Shown: positions 35,693 through 44,552 of the stretch, one piece after another
How the letters are laid out: each line of letters begins with the position of its first letter
How positions within the stretch are numbered: position 1 is the stretch's first letter
Assembly (NCBI RefSeq): GCF_900005615.1
Contig: NZ_LN832559.1
Span: 2,681,001-2,745,000, forward strand
Source: Paracoccus aminovorans
Lineage (GTDB): Bacteria > Pseudomonadota > Alphaproteobacteria > Rhodobacterales > Rhodobacteraceae
Direction of reading: 5' to 3'
Length of the DNA stretch: 64,000 nucleotides
Notes under the pieces: model-generated
Told to the model about the DNA's origin: nothing
The model's database searches: none
What the model saw: only the letters and a program-made list of their open reading frames with translations
Program-made: the position numbers and the translations under genes

Positions 35693-37321
35693 CTAACCCC
35701 GCTTGAGACGGCTTTCGATCAGCAGGTCCGCCTCGTCCAGGATCGGATGCGCGACCGAAACGATATGCGCGTTCACCCGCTTCAGGTCCCGCAGGATGTC
35801 CAGATGCAGGGACGAGGTCTGCTGGCTGTCCTCGCGTCCTTCGCGCAGCCGCATCAGGTGGCGCTGCGCCGACAGCCGTTCCAGCCGGCGGATCTCGACC
35901 TTTTCCTCCATCAGCTGCCGGGCCAGGTCGCGGTCGCGGGTCATGAACACGGTCTGCGCGACGCGCAGGTTCTCGATGGTCATCAGGAACAGCCCGTCCA
36001 ATTCGCGGTAGCCCTCGTCGGAAAAGCGCAGCGACAGGCCGGCCTTCTTGCGGATCTCGGGCGCCAGACCCTTGTCGATGATGTCGCCGACATGTTCGAG
36101 GTTGATGACGTAATCGAGAATGGTGATCGCCTGGCGCCGCTCTTCCTCGCCGGCCTCGCGGCCCAGGCGGGACAGGAAGCCCTTGACCTCCTGCTGCATG
36201 CGGTCCACCCGCTCCTCGAGCACGCGGACCTCGGCCAGCGGCGCGTCGTCGCCGCGCACGAAGGCGGTGCGGGCCTGGTGCAGCATCCGCTCGACCACGT
36301 CGCCGATGGCAAGCGCCGCGCGGCTGGCCCGGCCCAACGCGACGGCCGGCGTATCCAGTGCCGAACCATCCAGCAGTTGCGCCTCGATCGGCGGCGCCGG
36401 CTCGACGGCGGGCATCAGCATCGCGGCCAGCCGGGTCACCAGGGTCGCAAAGGGCCAGATCGCGGCGGCCAGCACCAGGTTGAAGGCCAGATGCGCCTCG
36501 ACCGCCAGCCCGGTCTGGGGCAGCGGCATGGCGGTCAGCAGCCCAGCCGCCTGGCCGGCCAGAGGCAGCGCCACCAGGCAACCGATGGCGCGCACGATCA
36601 GGTTGCCCAACGCCACGCGCCGCGCCGGAACGCCCTGCCCCGCGGTCGCCAGCACCGGCGGGATCGCCCCGCCGAGATTGGCGCCCAGCACCAGCACCAC
36701 GGTCAGCGCGGGCGCCATGCCCAGCGACAGCACCAGCATCACCACCGCCAGCGACGAGGAACAGACCACCGCCAGCCCGGCGGCGAAGACCAGCGCCACC
36801 GGCCAGGCATTGCCCAGCATGGCCAGGAAGGCGGCCATGGCAGCCGAATCGCGCAGCGGCTCGGTCGCCTGCGACAGCAGCGACAGCGACAGCAGCATCA
36901 GTGCGATGCCGATCAGCGCCAGCCCCGCCCCCGACCATGTGCGCTGGTCGCGCCGCCGCAGCACATAGCCGACCAGCAGCAGCGCCGGCACCAGCGCCTG
37001 GATCCCGGTGGCGACGATCCAGGCGGTCAGCGCCGTTCCCAGGTTGGCGCCCAGCAGCACGATCTGCGCCATCCGCGGCCGGATCATGCCGCGATCCACG
37101 AAAGAGGCCGTCATCAGCGCCGTCGCGGTCGAGCTTTGCAGCCCCAGCGTCGCGATCAGCCCCGAGGCGAAGGCGCGCAGCCCGGTCTGGGTCCCCCGGC
37201 CCAGCGCCACCTTCAGCTTCATGCCGAAGGCGCGCAGCATGCCGTCGCGCACCAGCCCAAGGCCGAAGAGCAGCAGCGCCACGGCACCGGCAAGCTGAAG
37301 GACGACGGAAAGGGACTCCAC
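35693..37321 (-). CDS. Na+/phosphate symporter family protein with PhoU-like C-terminal domain
   Basis: 542 residues. The N-terminal 330 residues hold two repeated membrane units with the QSSTATALM and CSSSLAVVMLVL motifs typical of Na/Pi-II cotransporters, and paired GANLGTALTAW and GANLGGAIPPVL. Residues 350-540 form a PhoU-like helical bundle (ERVDRMQQEVKGFL, LEHVGDIIDKGL, ILRDLKRVNAHIVSVAHPIL). The protein probably couples phosphate import to sodium, with the PhoU part regulating flux. Confidence 0.92.
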   Translation of the reverse strand: MESLSVVLQLAGAVALLLFGLGLVRDGMLRAFGMKLKVALGRGTQTGLRAFASGLIATLGLQSSTATALMTASFVDRGMIRPRMAQIVLLGANLGTALTAWIVATGIQALVPALLLVGYVLRRRDQRTWSGAGLALIGIALMLLSLSLLSQATEPLRDSAAMAAFLAMLGNAWPVALVFAAGLAVVCSSSLAVVMLVLSLGMAPALTVVLVLGANLGGAIPPVLATAGQGVPARRVALGNLIVRAIGCLVALPLAGQAAGLLTAMPLPQTGLAVEAHLAFNLVLAAAIWPFATLVTRLAAMLMPAVEPAPPIEAQLLDGSALDTPAVALGRASRAALAIGDVVERMLHQARTAFVRGDDAPLAEVRVLEERVDRMQQEVKGFLSRLGREAGEEERRQAITILDYVINLEHVGDIIDKGLAPEIRKKAGLSLRFSDEGYRELDGLFLMTIENLRVAQTVFMTRDRDLARQLMEEKVEIRRLERLSAQRHLMRLREGREDSQQTSSLHLDILRDLKRVNAHIVSVAHPILDEADLLIESRLKRG

Positions 37322-37429
37322 GGCGACTCACCTCCTGCTCCGCACGGAGGCGGCGCATGAATGTCATGTTACCGTCATATTTGGCCCCGTCCGGCCGCGC
37401 GTCAATGAATGCCCTTGATTTTAGTCATT

Positions 37430-38191
37430 TCACGCCTGCGCGATGGCGGCCCGGCCACAGCCTTGCGGCGGGACGATGGGCTCGCGCCCGTCCTCGGCCA
37501 GCAGATGCAGCCCGGTCTCGTCGAAGACGACCACGCTCAGCGGCCCGCCATAGGCCGCCCCGGTGTCGACCGCCAGCCGGTTGCCGAAATGCGTGACCCG
37601 GTCGACCACGGTATGGCCATGCACCACCAGCACGCCATGGTCGCCGGCGTGGTCCAGGAAGCCCTTGCGGATCCAGACCAGATCCTGCGCCGTCTGCCGG
37701 GCCAGGTCGATGCCGGGGCGAATGCCGGCGTGGACGAACAGCGCCTGCGGGATCAGGTGCCACAGCGGCAGCGCCTCCAGCCAGTCAAGCTGCGCCTGGG
37801 GCACGGCGCGCAGCACGGCGGCATGGGTGCGGGCGTGATCGCCGACCTCGACCCCATAAGAAGCCAGCGTCTCGGCCGCGCCCAGCGTCGTGTGGTCCAA
37901 CCAATGCCGCCCCGAGGTCAGACCCGGATCGATCCAGCCCGGCTGCGCGGCGAAACGCGGCAGAAAGCGGTCGTGGTTGCCCTTCAGCACGATCCAGGGC
38001 CGGCCCTCGGCCTGGCCGCGCATCAGGTAATCGACCACACCACGCGAATCCGGTCCGCGGTCCAGCAGGTCGCCGACATGGACCACCTGCGAAGCGCCGC
38101 CCCGCGCCGCGTCATCGCGGGCGATCCGCTCATGGGCGCGCAGCAGCAGTTCAAGCCGGCCATGAATGTCGCCGATGGCATAGGTGCGCAT
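37430..38191 (-). CDS. Metallophosphoesterase (PP1-like / diadenosine tetraphosphatase type)
   Basis: 253 residues with the complete dinuclear metal motifs: YAIGDIHGRLELL, VVHVGDLLDRGPDSRGV, VLKGNHDRFL, FVHAGIRPG and VVHGHTVVD. These enzymes hydrolyse phosphoserine/threonine or Ap4A; sequence alone does not choose between them. It lies 54 bp downstream of serA on the same strand, separated by a palindromic GC-rich terminator-like stretch. Confidence 0.9.
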   Translation of the reverse strand: MRTYAIGDIHGRLELLLRAHERIARDDAARGGASQVVHVGDLLDRGPDSRGVVDYLMRGQAEGRPWIVLKGNHDRFLPRFAAQPGWIDPGLTSGRHWLDHTTLGAAETLASYGVEVGDHARTHAAVLRAVPQAQLDWLEALPLWHLIPQALFVHAGIRPGIDLARQTAQDLVWIRKGFLDHAGDHGVLVVHGHTVVDRVTHFGNRLAVDTGAAYGGPLSVVVFDETGLHLLAEDGREPIVPPQGCGRAAIAQA

Positions 38192-38210
38192 GCAGCCTCC
38201 GAAATGCGAT

Positions 38211-38237
38211 CCCCCGGGGAAGATGCCCCCCGGGGGG
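38211..38237 (-). terminator. GC palindromes after serA
   Basis: CCCCCGGGG and CCCCCCGGGGGG lie six bases apart in the 54-bp gap after the serA stop. Each is nearly self-complementary and the pair can form a long stem. It is a plausible serA terminator, though the U-tract is missing. Confidence 0.4.
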
Positions 38238-38245
38238 TTGTCGGT

Positions 38246-39835
38246 TCAGACCTCGAATTGCAGCGGCCGCACCTGCAGGAACTTGCCGGTGGCCCGCAGC
38301 GCCTCGACCGTCGCGGGGCGCATCGCCTCGTCCAAGTAAAGGATCGCGATCGCATCGTCGCCGGCATGGGTCCGGCCCAGGGTGAAATTGGCGATGTTCA
38401 CGCCCAGGTCGCCCAGGGTCATGCCCAGCGCGCCGATCACCCCCGGCACGTCCTTGTTGCGGGTATAAAGCATATGCGCGCCGATCTCGGCATCGACATT
38501 GATGCCGCGGATCTGGATGAAGCGCGGCTTGCCGTCGCTGAACACCGTGCCGGCGATCGAGCGCTCGCGCTTCTCGGTCACCATGGTTACCTTGATATAG
38601 CCGTCGAAGACGCCCGACTTGGCCTGCGTCGTGGTCTGCAGCTGCACGCCGCGCTCGGCCGCCATCACCGGGGCCGAGACCATGTTCACATCCGGGTTCG
38701 TCGCCTTCATCACCCCGGCGATCACCGCGGCATTCAGCGCCTTAAGGTTCATCTCGGCCACGGTGCCGTCATAAAGCACGTTGATCGCCTTGATCGGCTC
38801 GTCGGTCATCTGGCCGATGAAGGCACCCAGATGGCCCGCCAGCTTCAGCCACGGCCCCATGGTCGCGGCCTCCTCGGCGGTGACCGAGGGCATGTTCAGC
38901 GCGTTCTGCACCGCGCCCGTCAGCAGATAATCCGACATCTGCTCGGCGACCTGCAGGGCCACGTTCTCCTGCGCCTCGGTGGTCGAGGCGCCCAGATGCG
39001 GCGTCACCACCACGTTCGGCAGGCCGAACAGCGGGCTTTCGGTCGCCGGCTCGACGGCGAAGACGTCCAGCGCCGCCCCGGCGACATGACCCGACTTCAG
39101 CAGTTCGGCCAGCGCCTCCTCGTCGATCAGCCCGCCCCGCGCGGCATTGACGATGCGCACGCCCTTCTTGGTCTTGGCCAGGTTGTCGCGCGACAGAATG
39201 TTCCTGGTCTTTTCGGTCAGCGGCACATGCAGGGTGATGAAATCGGCCCTGGCCAGCAACTCGTCCAGCTCGACCTTCTTCACGCCCAGCTCCTTGGCCC
39301 GCTCCTCGGACAGGAAGGGGTCATAGGCCAGGACTTTCATCTTCAGCCCCAGCGCCCGGTCGATGACGATCGAGCCGATATTCCCCGCCCCGATGATCCC
39401 CAACACCTTGTTGAAGACCTCGACCCCCATGAAGCGGTTCTTCTCCCACTTGCCCTCATGGGTCGAAACGCTGGCCTCGGGCAGCTGCCGCGCCACCGCG
39501 AACATCAGCGCGATGGCATGCTCGGCGGTGGTCACCGAGTTCCCGAACGGCGTGTTCATCACGATCACGCCCTTCTTCGACGCGGCCGGAATGTCGACAT
39601 TGTCGACCCCGATCCCGGCGCGGCCGATCACCTTCAGGTTGGGGGCATGCTCCAGCAGCTTCGCCGTCACCTTGGTGGCCGAACGGATCGCCAGCCCGTC
39701 ATACTGCCCGATGATCTCGGCCAGCTTCTCCTTGTCCTTGCCGACATCCGGCAGGTAATCCACATCCACGCCGCGATCGCGAAAGATCTGCACGGCGGTC
39801 TCCGAAAGCTTGTCCGAAACAAGAACCTTGGGCAT
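38246..39835 (-). CDS. serA: D-3-phosphoglycerate dehydrogenase
   Basis: 529 residues, the long form with an intervening domain and a C-terminal ACT domain. The NAD site is GIIGAGNIGSIVIDRALG, and catalytic surroundings are VNAARGGLIDE, ALDVFAVEP and VVTPHLGAST. The ACT part is NKDVPGVIGALGMTLGDLG, where serine feedback usually acts. It oxidises 3-phosphoglycerate, the first step of serine synthesis. serA follows serC by 117 bp on the same strand. Confidence 0.97.
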   Translation of the reverse strand: MPKVLVSDKLSETAVQIFRDRGVDVDYLPDVGKDKEKLAEIIGQYDGLAIRSATKVTAKLLEHAPNLKVIGRAGIGVDNVDIPAASKKGVIVMNTPFGNSVTTAEHAIALMFAVARQLPEASVSTHEGKWEKNRFMGVEVFNKVLGIIGAGNIGSIVIDRALGLKMKVLAYDPFLSEERAKELGVKKVELDELLARADFITLHVPLTEKTRNILSRDNLAKTKKGVRIVNAARGGLIDEEALAELLKSGHVAGAALDVFAVEPATESPLFGLPNVVVTPHLGASTTEAQENVALQVAEQMSDYLLTGAVQNALNMPSVTAEEAATMGPWLKLAGHLGAFIGQMTDEPIKAINVLYDGTVAEMNLKALNAAVIAGVMKATNPDVNMVSAPVMAAERGVQLQTTTQAKSGVFDGYIKVTMVTEKRERSIAGTVFSDGKPRFIQIRGINVDAEIGAHMLYTRNKDVPGVIGALGMTLGDLGVNIANFTLGRTHAGDDAIAILYLDEAMRPATVEALRATGKFLQVRPLQFEV

Positions 39836-39895
39836 CTTCTCTATCCTCTTGGAGATGCGGAAAGCAGGTGCGGGACCGACCTCCCGCCTTCCATG

Positions 39896-39943
39896 CTTCT
39901 TTTGTGTCTCAATATCCCGGGGGTCCGGGGGCAGCGCCCCCGG
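39896..39943. repeat. Dispersed intergenic repeat with GC hairpin, copy 1
   Basis: CTTCTTTTGTGTCTCAATAT followed by CCGGGGGC-agc-GCCCCCGG (8-bp stem, 39925-39943) lies just after the serC stop. A degenerate copy occurs at 44501-44546 in the same place relative to another stop codon. I recall similar pyrimidine tract plus GC hairpin elements in many Rhodobacterales intergenic regions. In this orientation it is a likely 3' stem of serC mRNA. Confidence 0.45.
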
Positions 39944-39952
39944 TCCGGCGGT

Positions 39953-41107
39953 TCAGGCGTCCACCGCCTGCGCGGCGATCTCGGCCTGGAAGGCATGCTC
40001 GATCCAGGGCATCAGCGCCGCCACGTCCGAGGCCTCGACCGTCGCCCCGCACCAGATCCGCAGACCCGGAGGCGCATCGCGATAGGCCCCGGCGTCCAGC
40101 GCCACGCCTTCCTTCTCCAGCCGCCTGGCCACGGCCTTGGCGAAGGCGGCGCCGTCCGCGATGCGCGGATCGGTGAATTTCAGGCACACGCTGGTGGTCG
40201 AGGCGGTGGCCGGGTCCTCGGCCAGATCGGCGATCCAGTCGCGGCCCTTGATGAAATCGCGCACCGCCCCCGCATTGGCCTCGCAGCGCGCGATCAGCCC
40301 CGGCAGGCCGCCGATGGATTGCGCCCATTTCAGCGCCACCAGGTAATCCTCGACACAGAGCATAGACGGCGTGTTGATGGTCTCGCCCTTGAAGATGCCC
40401 TCGATCAGCTTGCCGCCCTTGGTCATGCGAAAGATCTTCGGCAGCGGCCAGGCCGGAGTGTAGTTCTCCAGCCGCTCGACGGCGCGCGGCGACAGGATCA
40501 GGATGCCATGCGCACCCTCGCCGCCCAGAACCTTCTGCCAGCTGAAGGTCACCACGTCGAGCTTGTCGAAGGGCAGCTCCATCGCGAAGGCGGCCGAGGT
40601 CGCATCGCAAATGGTCAGCCCGGCCCGATCCGCGGGAATGGCGTCGCCGTCCGGCACCCGCACGCCCGAGGTGGTGCCGTTCCAGGTGAAGACCACGTCA
40701 TTGGCGAAATCGACCTGGGCGAAGTCCACGATCCGGCCATAGGGCGCCTTGCGCACCACCGCATCCAGCTTCAGCTGTTTCACCACATCGGTGACCCAGC
40801 CCTCGCCGAAGCTTTCCCAGGCCAGCATCTCGACCTTGCGCGCGCCCAAGAGCGACCACAGCGCCATCTCGACCGCGCCGGTGTCCGAGGCCGGCACGAT
40901 GCCGATGCGGTAATCGGCCGGAACGCCCAGCACCGCCCGGGTCAGGTCAATGGCCTCGGCCAGCTTGGCCTTGCCCACGGCGGCACGATGCGAGCGGCCC
41001 AGCGGCGCGTCGGCAAGCATGTCCAGCGAAAATTGGGGAATCTTGGCGCAGGGGCCCGAGGAAAAGCGCGGATTGACCGGCCGCGCGGCCGGAGCAGTGA
41101 TGCCCAT
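39953..41107 (-). CDS. serC: Phosphoserine aminotransferase
   Basis: 384 residues of the alphaproteobacterial SerC type: [55 protein letters not shown] and the PLP-lysine region [17 protein letters not shown]. It converts 3-phosphohydroxypyruvate and glutamate to phosphoserine. A serC-type RNA leader precedes it and serA follows. The divergent serB completes the pathway. Confidence 0.96.
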   Translation of the reverse strand: MGITAPAARPVNPRFSSGPCAKIPQFSLDMLADAPLGRSHRAAVGKAKLAEAIDLTRAVLGVPADYRIGIVPASDTGAVEMALWSLLGARKVEMLAWESFGEGWVTDVVKQLKLDAVVRKAPYGRIVDFAQVDFANDVVFTWNGTTSGVRVPDGDAIPADRAGLTICDATSAAFAMELPFDKLDVVTFSWQKVLGGEGAHGILILSPRAVERLENYTPAWPLPKIFRMTKGGKLIEGIFKGETINTPSMLCVEDYLVALKWAQSIGGLPGLIARCEANAGAVRDFIKGRDWIADLAEDPATASTTSVCLKFTDPRIADGAAFAKAVARRLEKEGVALDAGAYRDAPPGLRIWCGATVEASDVAALMPWIEHAFQAEIAAQAVDA

Positions 41108-41170
41108 GATATTAGCCTTCCAGCTATAAGCGCCGCGTTGGGGCGGCGTGTCCCACAGACGGGACTACAA
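41108..41170 (-). ncRNA. serC RNA leader motif
   Basis: Directly upstream of the serC start, the leftward strand reads two tandem hairpins: GTCCC-gtctgt-GGGAC (41150-41165) and CGCCGC-cccaac-GCGGCG (41131-41148). Then comes GCTTATAGCTGGAAGGC, holding the ribosome site. Position, the GTCCCGTCTGTGGGAC sequence and the second GC stem match the serC motif described upstream of alphaproteobacterial serC operons. A ligand is not known. The identification is from memory of the motif. Confidence 0.75.
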
Positions 41171-41300
41171 CCGCGCCCGGATTCCCGCAAGCGAAAATTG
41201 CAAGCCACGCTTGCGACAGATCGATGGGACGAATCCGACCGATTGATCCCCCGCGGCGCTTTGGCTAGTGCTGCCGGAAACAACCTCCGAAGGGGTCCTC

Positions 41301-42176
41301 ATGTTCACCGTCTCCGTCCTTGCCGCCCCTAGCCGCGCCGACCTGACCCCGGCGCTGATCGACGACCTGCGCGCGGGCTGGAACGGCGGGCACGCTATCT
41401 GGCTGAACCCGCGAATCGCCGCCGAATTCCCGGTCGAGGCACCTCCGGCCGGTTTCTGGGACAGCTGGCAGGCGCTTCAGGCCCAGGGCTTCGACCTGGC
41501 GATCCAGCCGACCCGCGGCCGGCGCAAGGCCGTGCTGCTGGCCGACATGGATTCGACCATGATCCAGCAGGAATGCATCGACGAGCTGGCGGATTTCGCC
41601 GGCGTCGGCCCCCGCGTTGCCGCCATCACCGCAAGGGCGATGAACGGAGAGCTGAACTTCCACGAATCGCTTCTGGCCCGCGTCGGCCTGCTGGCCGGCC
41701 TGCCCGAGACCGCGATCGGCGAGGTCCTGGACCACCGCATCACCCTTGCCCCCGGCGGGCGGCAGCTGGTCGCCACCATGCGGGCGCAAGGCGCCTGGAC
41801 GGCACTGGTCTCGGGCGGGTTCACGGTGTTTTCGGGTCCGGTCGCGACCGCGCTCGGCTTCGACGAGCATCGCGCCAACACGCTTCTGGCCGACAACGGC
41901 ATGCTGACCGGCCATGTCGCGCTGCCGGTGCTGGGCCGCGAAGCCAAGGTCGAGGCGCTGCAGCAGATCGCCGCCGCCCGCGCCTTGACCCCGGCCGAGG
42001 TGCTGGCGGTGGGCGATGGCGCCAACGACCTCGGCATGCTGCAACTGGCGGGGATGGGGGTGGCGCTGCATGCCAAGCCGGCGGTCGCGGCCCAGGTGGA
42101 TCTGCGCATCAATCACGGCGACCTGACCGCGCTGCTCTACCTGCAAGGCTATGGCGCCGAAGAGTTCGTCGACTGA
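41301..42176 (+). CDS. serB: Phosphoserine phosphatase
   Basis: 291 residues. The HAD motifs are complete: LLADMDSTMIQQECIDELAD (nucleophile Asp in DMDST), VSGGFTVFSG and VLAVGDGANDLGMLQLAGMG. It releases serine from phosphoserine. The ATG at 41301, preceded by AAGGGG, is preferred to one 11 codons upstream. It is divergent from serC with a 193-bp shared promoter and leader region. Confidence 0.96.
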   Translation: MFTVSVLAAPSRADLTPALIDDLRAGWNGGHAIWLNPRIAAEFPVEAPPAGFWDSWQALQAQGFDLAIQPTRGRRKAVLLADMDSTMIQQECIDELADFAGVGPRVAAITARAMNGELNFHESLLARVGLLAGLPETAIGEVLDHRITLAPGGRQLVATMRAQGAWTALVSGGFTVFSGPVATALGFDEHRANTLLADNGMLTGHVALPVLGREAKVEALQQIAAARALTPAEVLAVGDGANDLGMLQLAGMGVALHAKPAVAAQVDLRINHGDLTALLYLQGYGAEEFVD

Positions 42177-42273
42177 ACGCACCCGGCGCATCCGTGCATC
42201 ACCCGTGCCGAAAAGCGGCGGCGGCCGCAGGCGCGAACTTGCGATCATGTCCTTTCGGTGACAGAAGCAGACG

Positions 42274-42966
42274 ATGAATTCGCGCCTCAAAGCCCTGTCC
42301 GTGCATCTGCTGACCGCCACCGGCGCGGTGCTGTCGATGCTTGCCCTTCTGGCGGCCGCCAATGCGGAATGGTCCCGGATGTTCCTCTGGCTGGTCGTCG
42401 CGCTGATCGTCGACGGCATCGACGGTCCGCTGGCGCGCCGCTATCACGTCAAGAAGAACTGGCCGACCTATGACGGGGTCCTGATGGACCTGATCATCGA
42501 CTACCTGACCTATGTCTTCATCCCGGCCTATGCGCTGTTCATGTCGGGCCTGCTGCCCGGCTGGACCGGCTGGATCGCGATCATCGCCATCACCTATGGC
42601 AGCGTGATCTATTTCGTCGACACCCGCATGAAGACCAAGGACAATTCCTTTGCCGGCTTCCCGGCGTGCTGGAACATGGTGGTGCTGGTGCTCTTCGCGC
42701 TCAAGCCGAACTTCTGGGTGATCCTGGTGATCGTGGTGGCGCTGGCCGTGACCATGTTCACCAACGTCAAGTTCATCCATCCGGTGCGGACCCAGCGCTG
42801 GCGCGCGATCTCGCTGCCGGTCTGCGCGGCCTGGGTCGGCTTTGCGGTCTGGGCGGCGCTGGACGACTTCCACCCCGAAAGCGTCGCGCGCTGGGGGCTG
42901 CTGCTGACCTCGCTCTGGCTGCTCTTCGCCGGCATGGCCCAGCAGCTGACCGAGAAGCGGGCTTGA
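42274..42966 (+). CDS. pcs: Phosphatidylcholine synthase
   Basis: 230 residues and about six to eight membrane helices. The CDP-alcohol phosphotransferase motif is complete (DGIDGPLARR, then YDGVLMDLIIDY with the last Asp pair). The surroundings YVFIPAYALF, NSFAGFPACWNMVVLVLFAL and FIHPVRTQRWR are typical of Pcs, which condenses CDP-diacylglycerol with choline. It indicates a PC-containing membrane. Confidence 0.94.
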   Translation: MNSRLKALSVHLLTATGAVLSMLALLAAANAEWSRMFLWLVVALIVDGIDGPLARRYHVKKNWPTYDGVLMDLIIDYLTYVFIPAYALFMSGLLPGWTGWIAIIAITYGSVIYFVDTRMKTKDNSFAGFPACWNMVVLVLFALKPNFWVILVIVVALAVTMFTNVKFIHPVRTQRWRAISLPVCAAWVGFAVWAALDDFHPESVARWGLLLTSLWLLFAGMAQQLTEKRA

Positions 42967-43021
42967 TCGCGCCGGGCTTTGCCCGGAATGTGACCCCCGC
43001 AGACCGGGCGGAGGGACGGGA

Positions 43022-44491
43022 ATGTTCGCAAGACTGATGCAGGCGGCCGCGCTGACAGCTGCTATGGCCTTACCGGCCCAGGCCGCGCAGGACGCGATCA
43101 CGCTGGCCATGGTGCTGGAACCGCCGAACCTCGACCCGACCGGAAACGCCGCCGCCGCCATCGACGAGGTGGTCTACGCGAACCTCTTCGAGGGCCTGAC
43201 CCGCATCGGCCCCGACGGCAGCGTCAAGCCCGGCCTCGCCGAAAGCTGGGAGACGGCGGACGGCCAGACCTACACCTTCCACCTGCGCCCGGGCGTGCAG
43301 TTCCACGACGGCAGCGCCTTCGACGCGCAGGACGTTATCTTCTCGCTCGACCGCGCGCGGGCGCCCGACAGCACCAACGCCCAGAAAGCCCTGTTCGAGG
43401 GCATCGAGATGGTCGAGGCGCTGGACCCCCATACCGTCCGCATCACCCTGAAGGCCCCGGACGGCGCCCTGCCCTTCAAGCTGGCCTGGGGCGACGCGGT
43501 CATGGTGGACAAGGCGAACGTCAAGGACATCGCCACCCATCCCATCGGCACCGGACCTTTCCAATTAGGCGAATGGAAGCAGGGCGACCACATCACCCTG
43601 ACCGCCTTCGACGGCTATTGGGGCACGAAGCCGGCGCTGAAGACCGCGACCTTCCGCTTCATCGGCGACCCGACGGCGGCCTTTGCGGCGATGATGGCGG
43701 GCGACGTGGACGCATTCCCGATCTATCCCGCGCCGGAAACGCTGGCGCAGCTACAGGCCGATCCACGCTTCAAGGTGCTGGTCGGCACCACCGAGGGCGA
43801 GACCATCCTCGCCATGAACCACAAGACCGCGGCGCTCGCCGACAAGCGCGTGCGCAAGGCCATCGCCCATGCCATCAACCGCCAGGAACTGATCGACGGC
43901 GCCATGTTCGGCTATGGCACCCCCATCGGCACGCATTTCGCGCCGCACAACCCCGATTACCTCGACCTGAAAGCGCAATCGCCATACGACCCCGAGTTGT
44001 CGAAGAAACTCCTGGCCGAGGCCGGCGTGGAAAACCTGACCCTGCGCCTCGCGCTGCCGCCCACGCCCTATGCCCGACGCGGCGGCGAGATCCTGGCGGC
44101 CGAGCTGCGCGCCGTCGACATCCAGACCACGACCACCAACATGGAATGGGCGCAATGGCTGGAACAGGTGTTCAAGAATGCCGACTACGACCTGACGGTC
44201 ATCAGCCATGTCGAGCCGATGGACATCGGCATCTACGGCCGCGCAGGCTATTACTTCAACTACGCCAATCCCGGTTTCAACGCGGTGATGACGAAACTCG
44301 ACGCCGCCACCGACCCGGCGGAACGCACCACCCTGCTGAACCAGGCGCAGAGGATCATCGCCGAGGACTACGCCAACGCCTACCTGTTCCAACTGGCGAA
44401 GACCGGCGTCGCCAAGGCCGAGATCGAGGGACTGTGGGAAAACGCCCCGATGCCCGCCAACGACCTCACGGCGGTGCATTGGCGGGATTAG
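43022..44491 (+). CDS. Dipeptide/oligopeptide-type ABC transporter substrate-binding protein
   Basis: 489 residues with signal peptide MFARLMQAAALTAAMALPAQ. It belongs to the SBP_bac_5 family: LAMVLEPPNLDPTGNAAA, VVYANLFEGLTRIGPDGSVK, ESWETADGQTYTFHLRPG, FHDGSAFDAQDVIFSLDRA and GTGPFQLGEWKQGDHITL. It should deliver peptides or similar solutes to a DppBC-type permease; none adjoins it, but DppB, DppC and a fused ATPase lie at 50767-54130 without a binding protein of their own. A strong GGAGGGACGGGA ribosome site precedes the start. Confidence 0.93.
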   Translation: MFARLMQAAALTAAMALPAQAAQDAITLAMVLEPPNLDPTGNAAAAIDEVVYANLFEGLTRIGPDGSVKPGLAESWETADGQTYTFHLRPGVQFHDGSAFDAQDVIFSLDRARAPDSTNAQKALFEGIEMVEALDPHTVRITLKAPDGALPFKLAWGDAVMVDKANVKDIATHPIGTGPFQLGEWKQGDHITLTAFDGYWGTKPALKTATFRFIGDPTAAFAAMMAGDVDAFPIYPAPETLAQLQADPRFKVLVGTTEGETILAMNHKTAALADKRVRKAIAHAINRQELIDGAMFGYGTPIGTHFAPHNPDYLDLKAQSPYDPELSKKLLAEAGVENLTLRLALPPTPYARRGGEILAAELRAVDIQTTTTNMEWAQWLEQVFKNADYDLTVISHVEPMDIGIYGRAGYYFNYANPGFNAVMTKLDAATDPAERTTLLNQAQRIIAEDYANAYLFQLAKTGVAKAEIEGLWENAPMPANDLTAVHWRD

Positions 44492-44500
44492 CACCCCGCG

Positions 44501-44546
44501 CTTCTTTGCTCTCCAAATACCCGACGGCAACGGCGCCACCGGCGCC
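44501..44546. repeat. Dispersed intergenic repeat with GC hairpin, copy 2
   Basis: CTTCTTTGCTCTCCAAATAC followed after a short spacer by GGCGCC-acc-GGCGCC (44532-44546). It fills the 61-bp gap between convergent genes and has the same pyrimidine tract, AT core and GC stem order as the copy at 39896. It is the likely 3' stem of the lytic transglycosylase mRNA. Confidence 0.4.
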
Positions 44547-44552
44547 CGCGCT

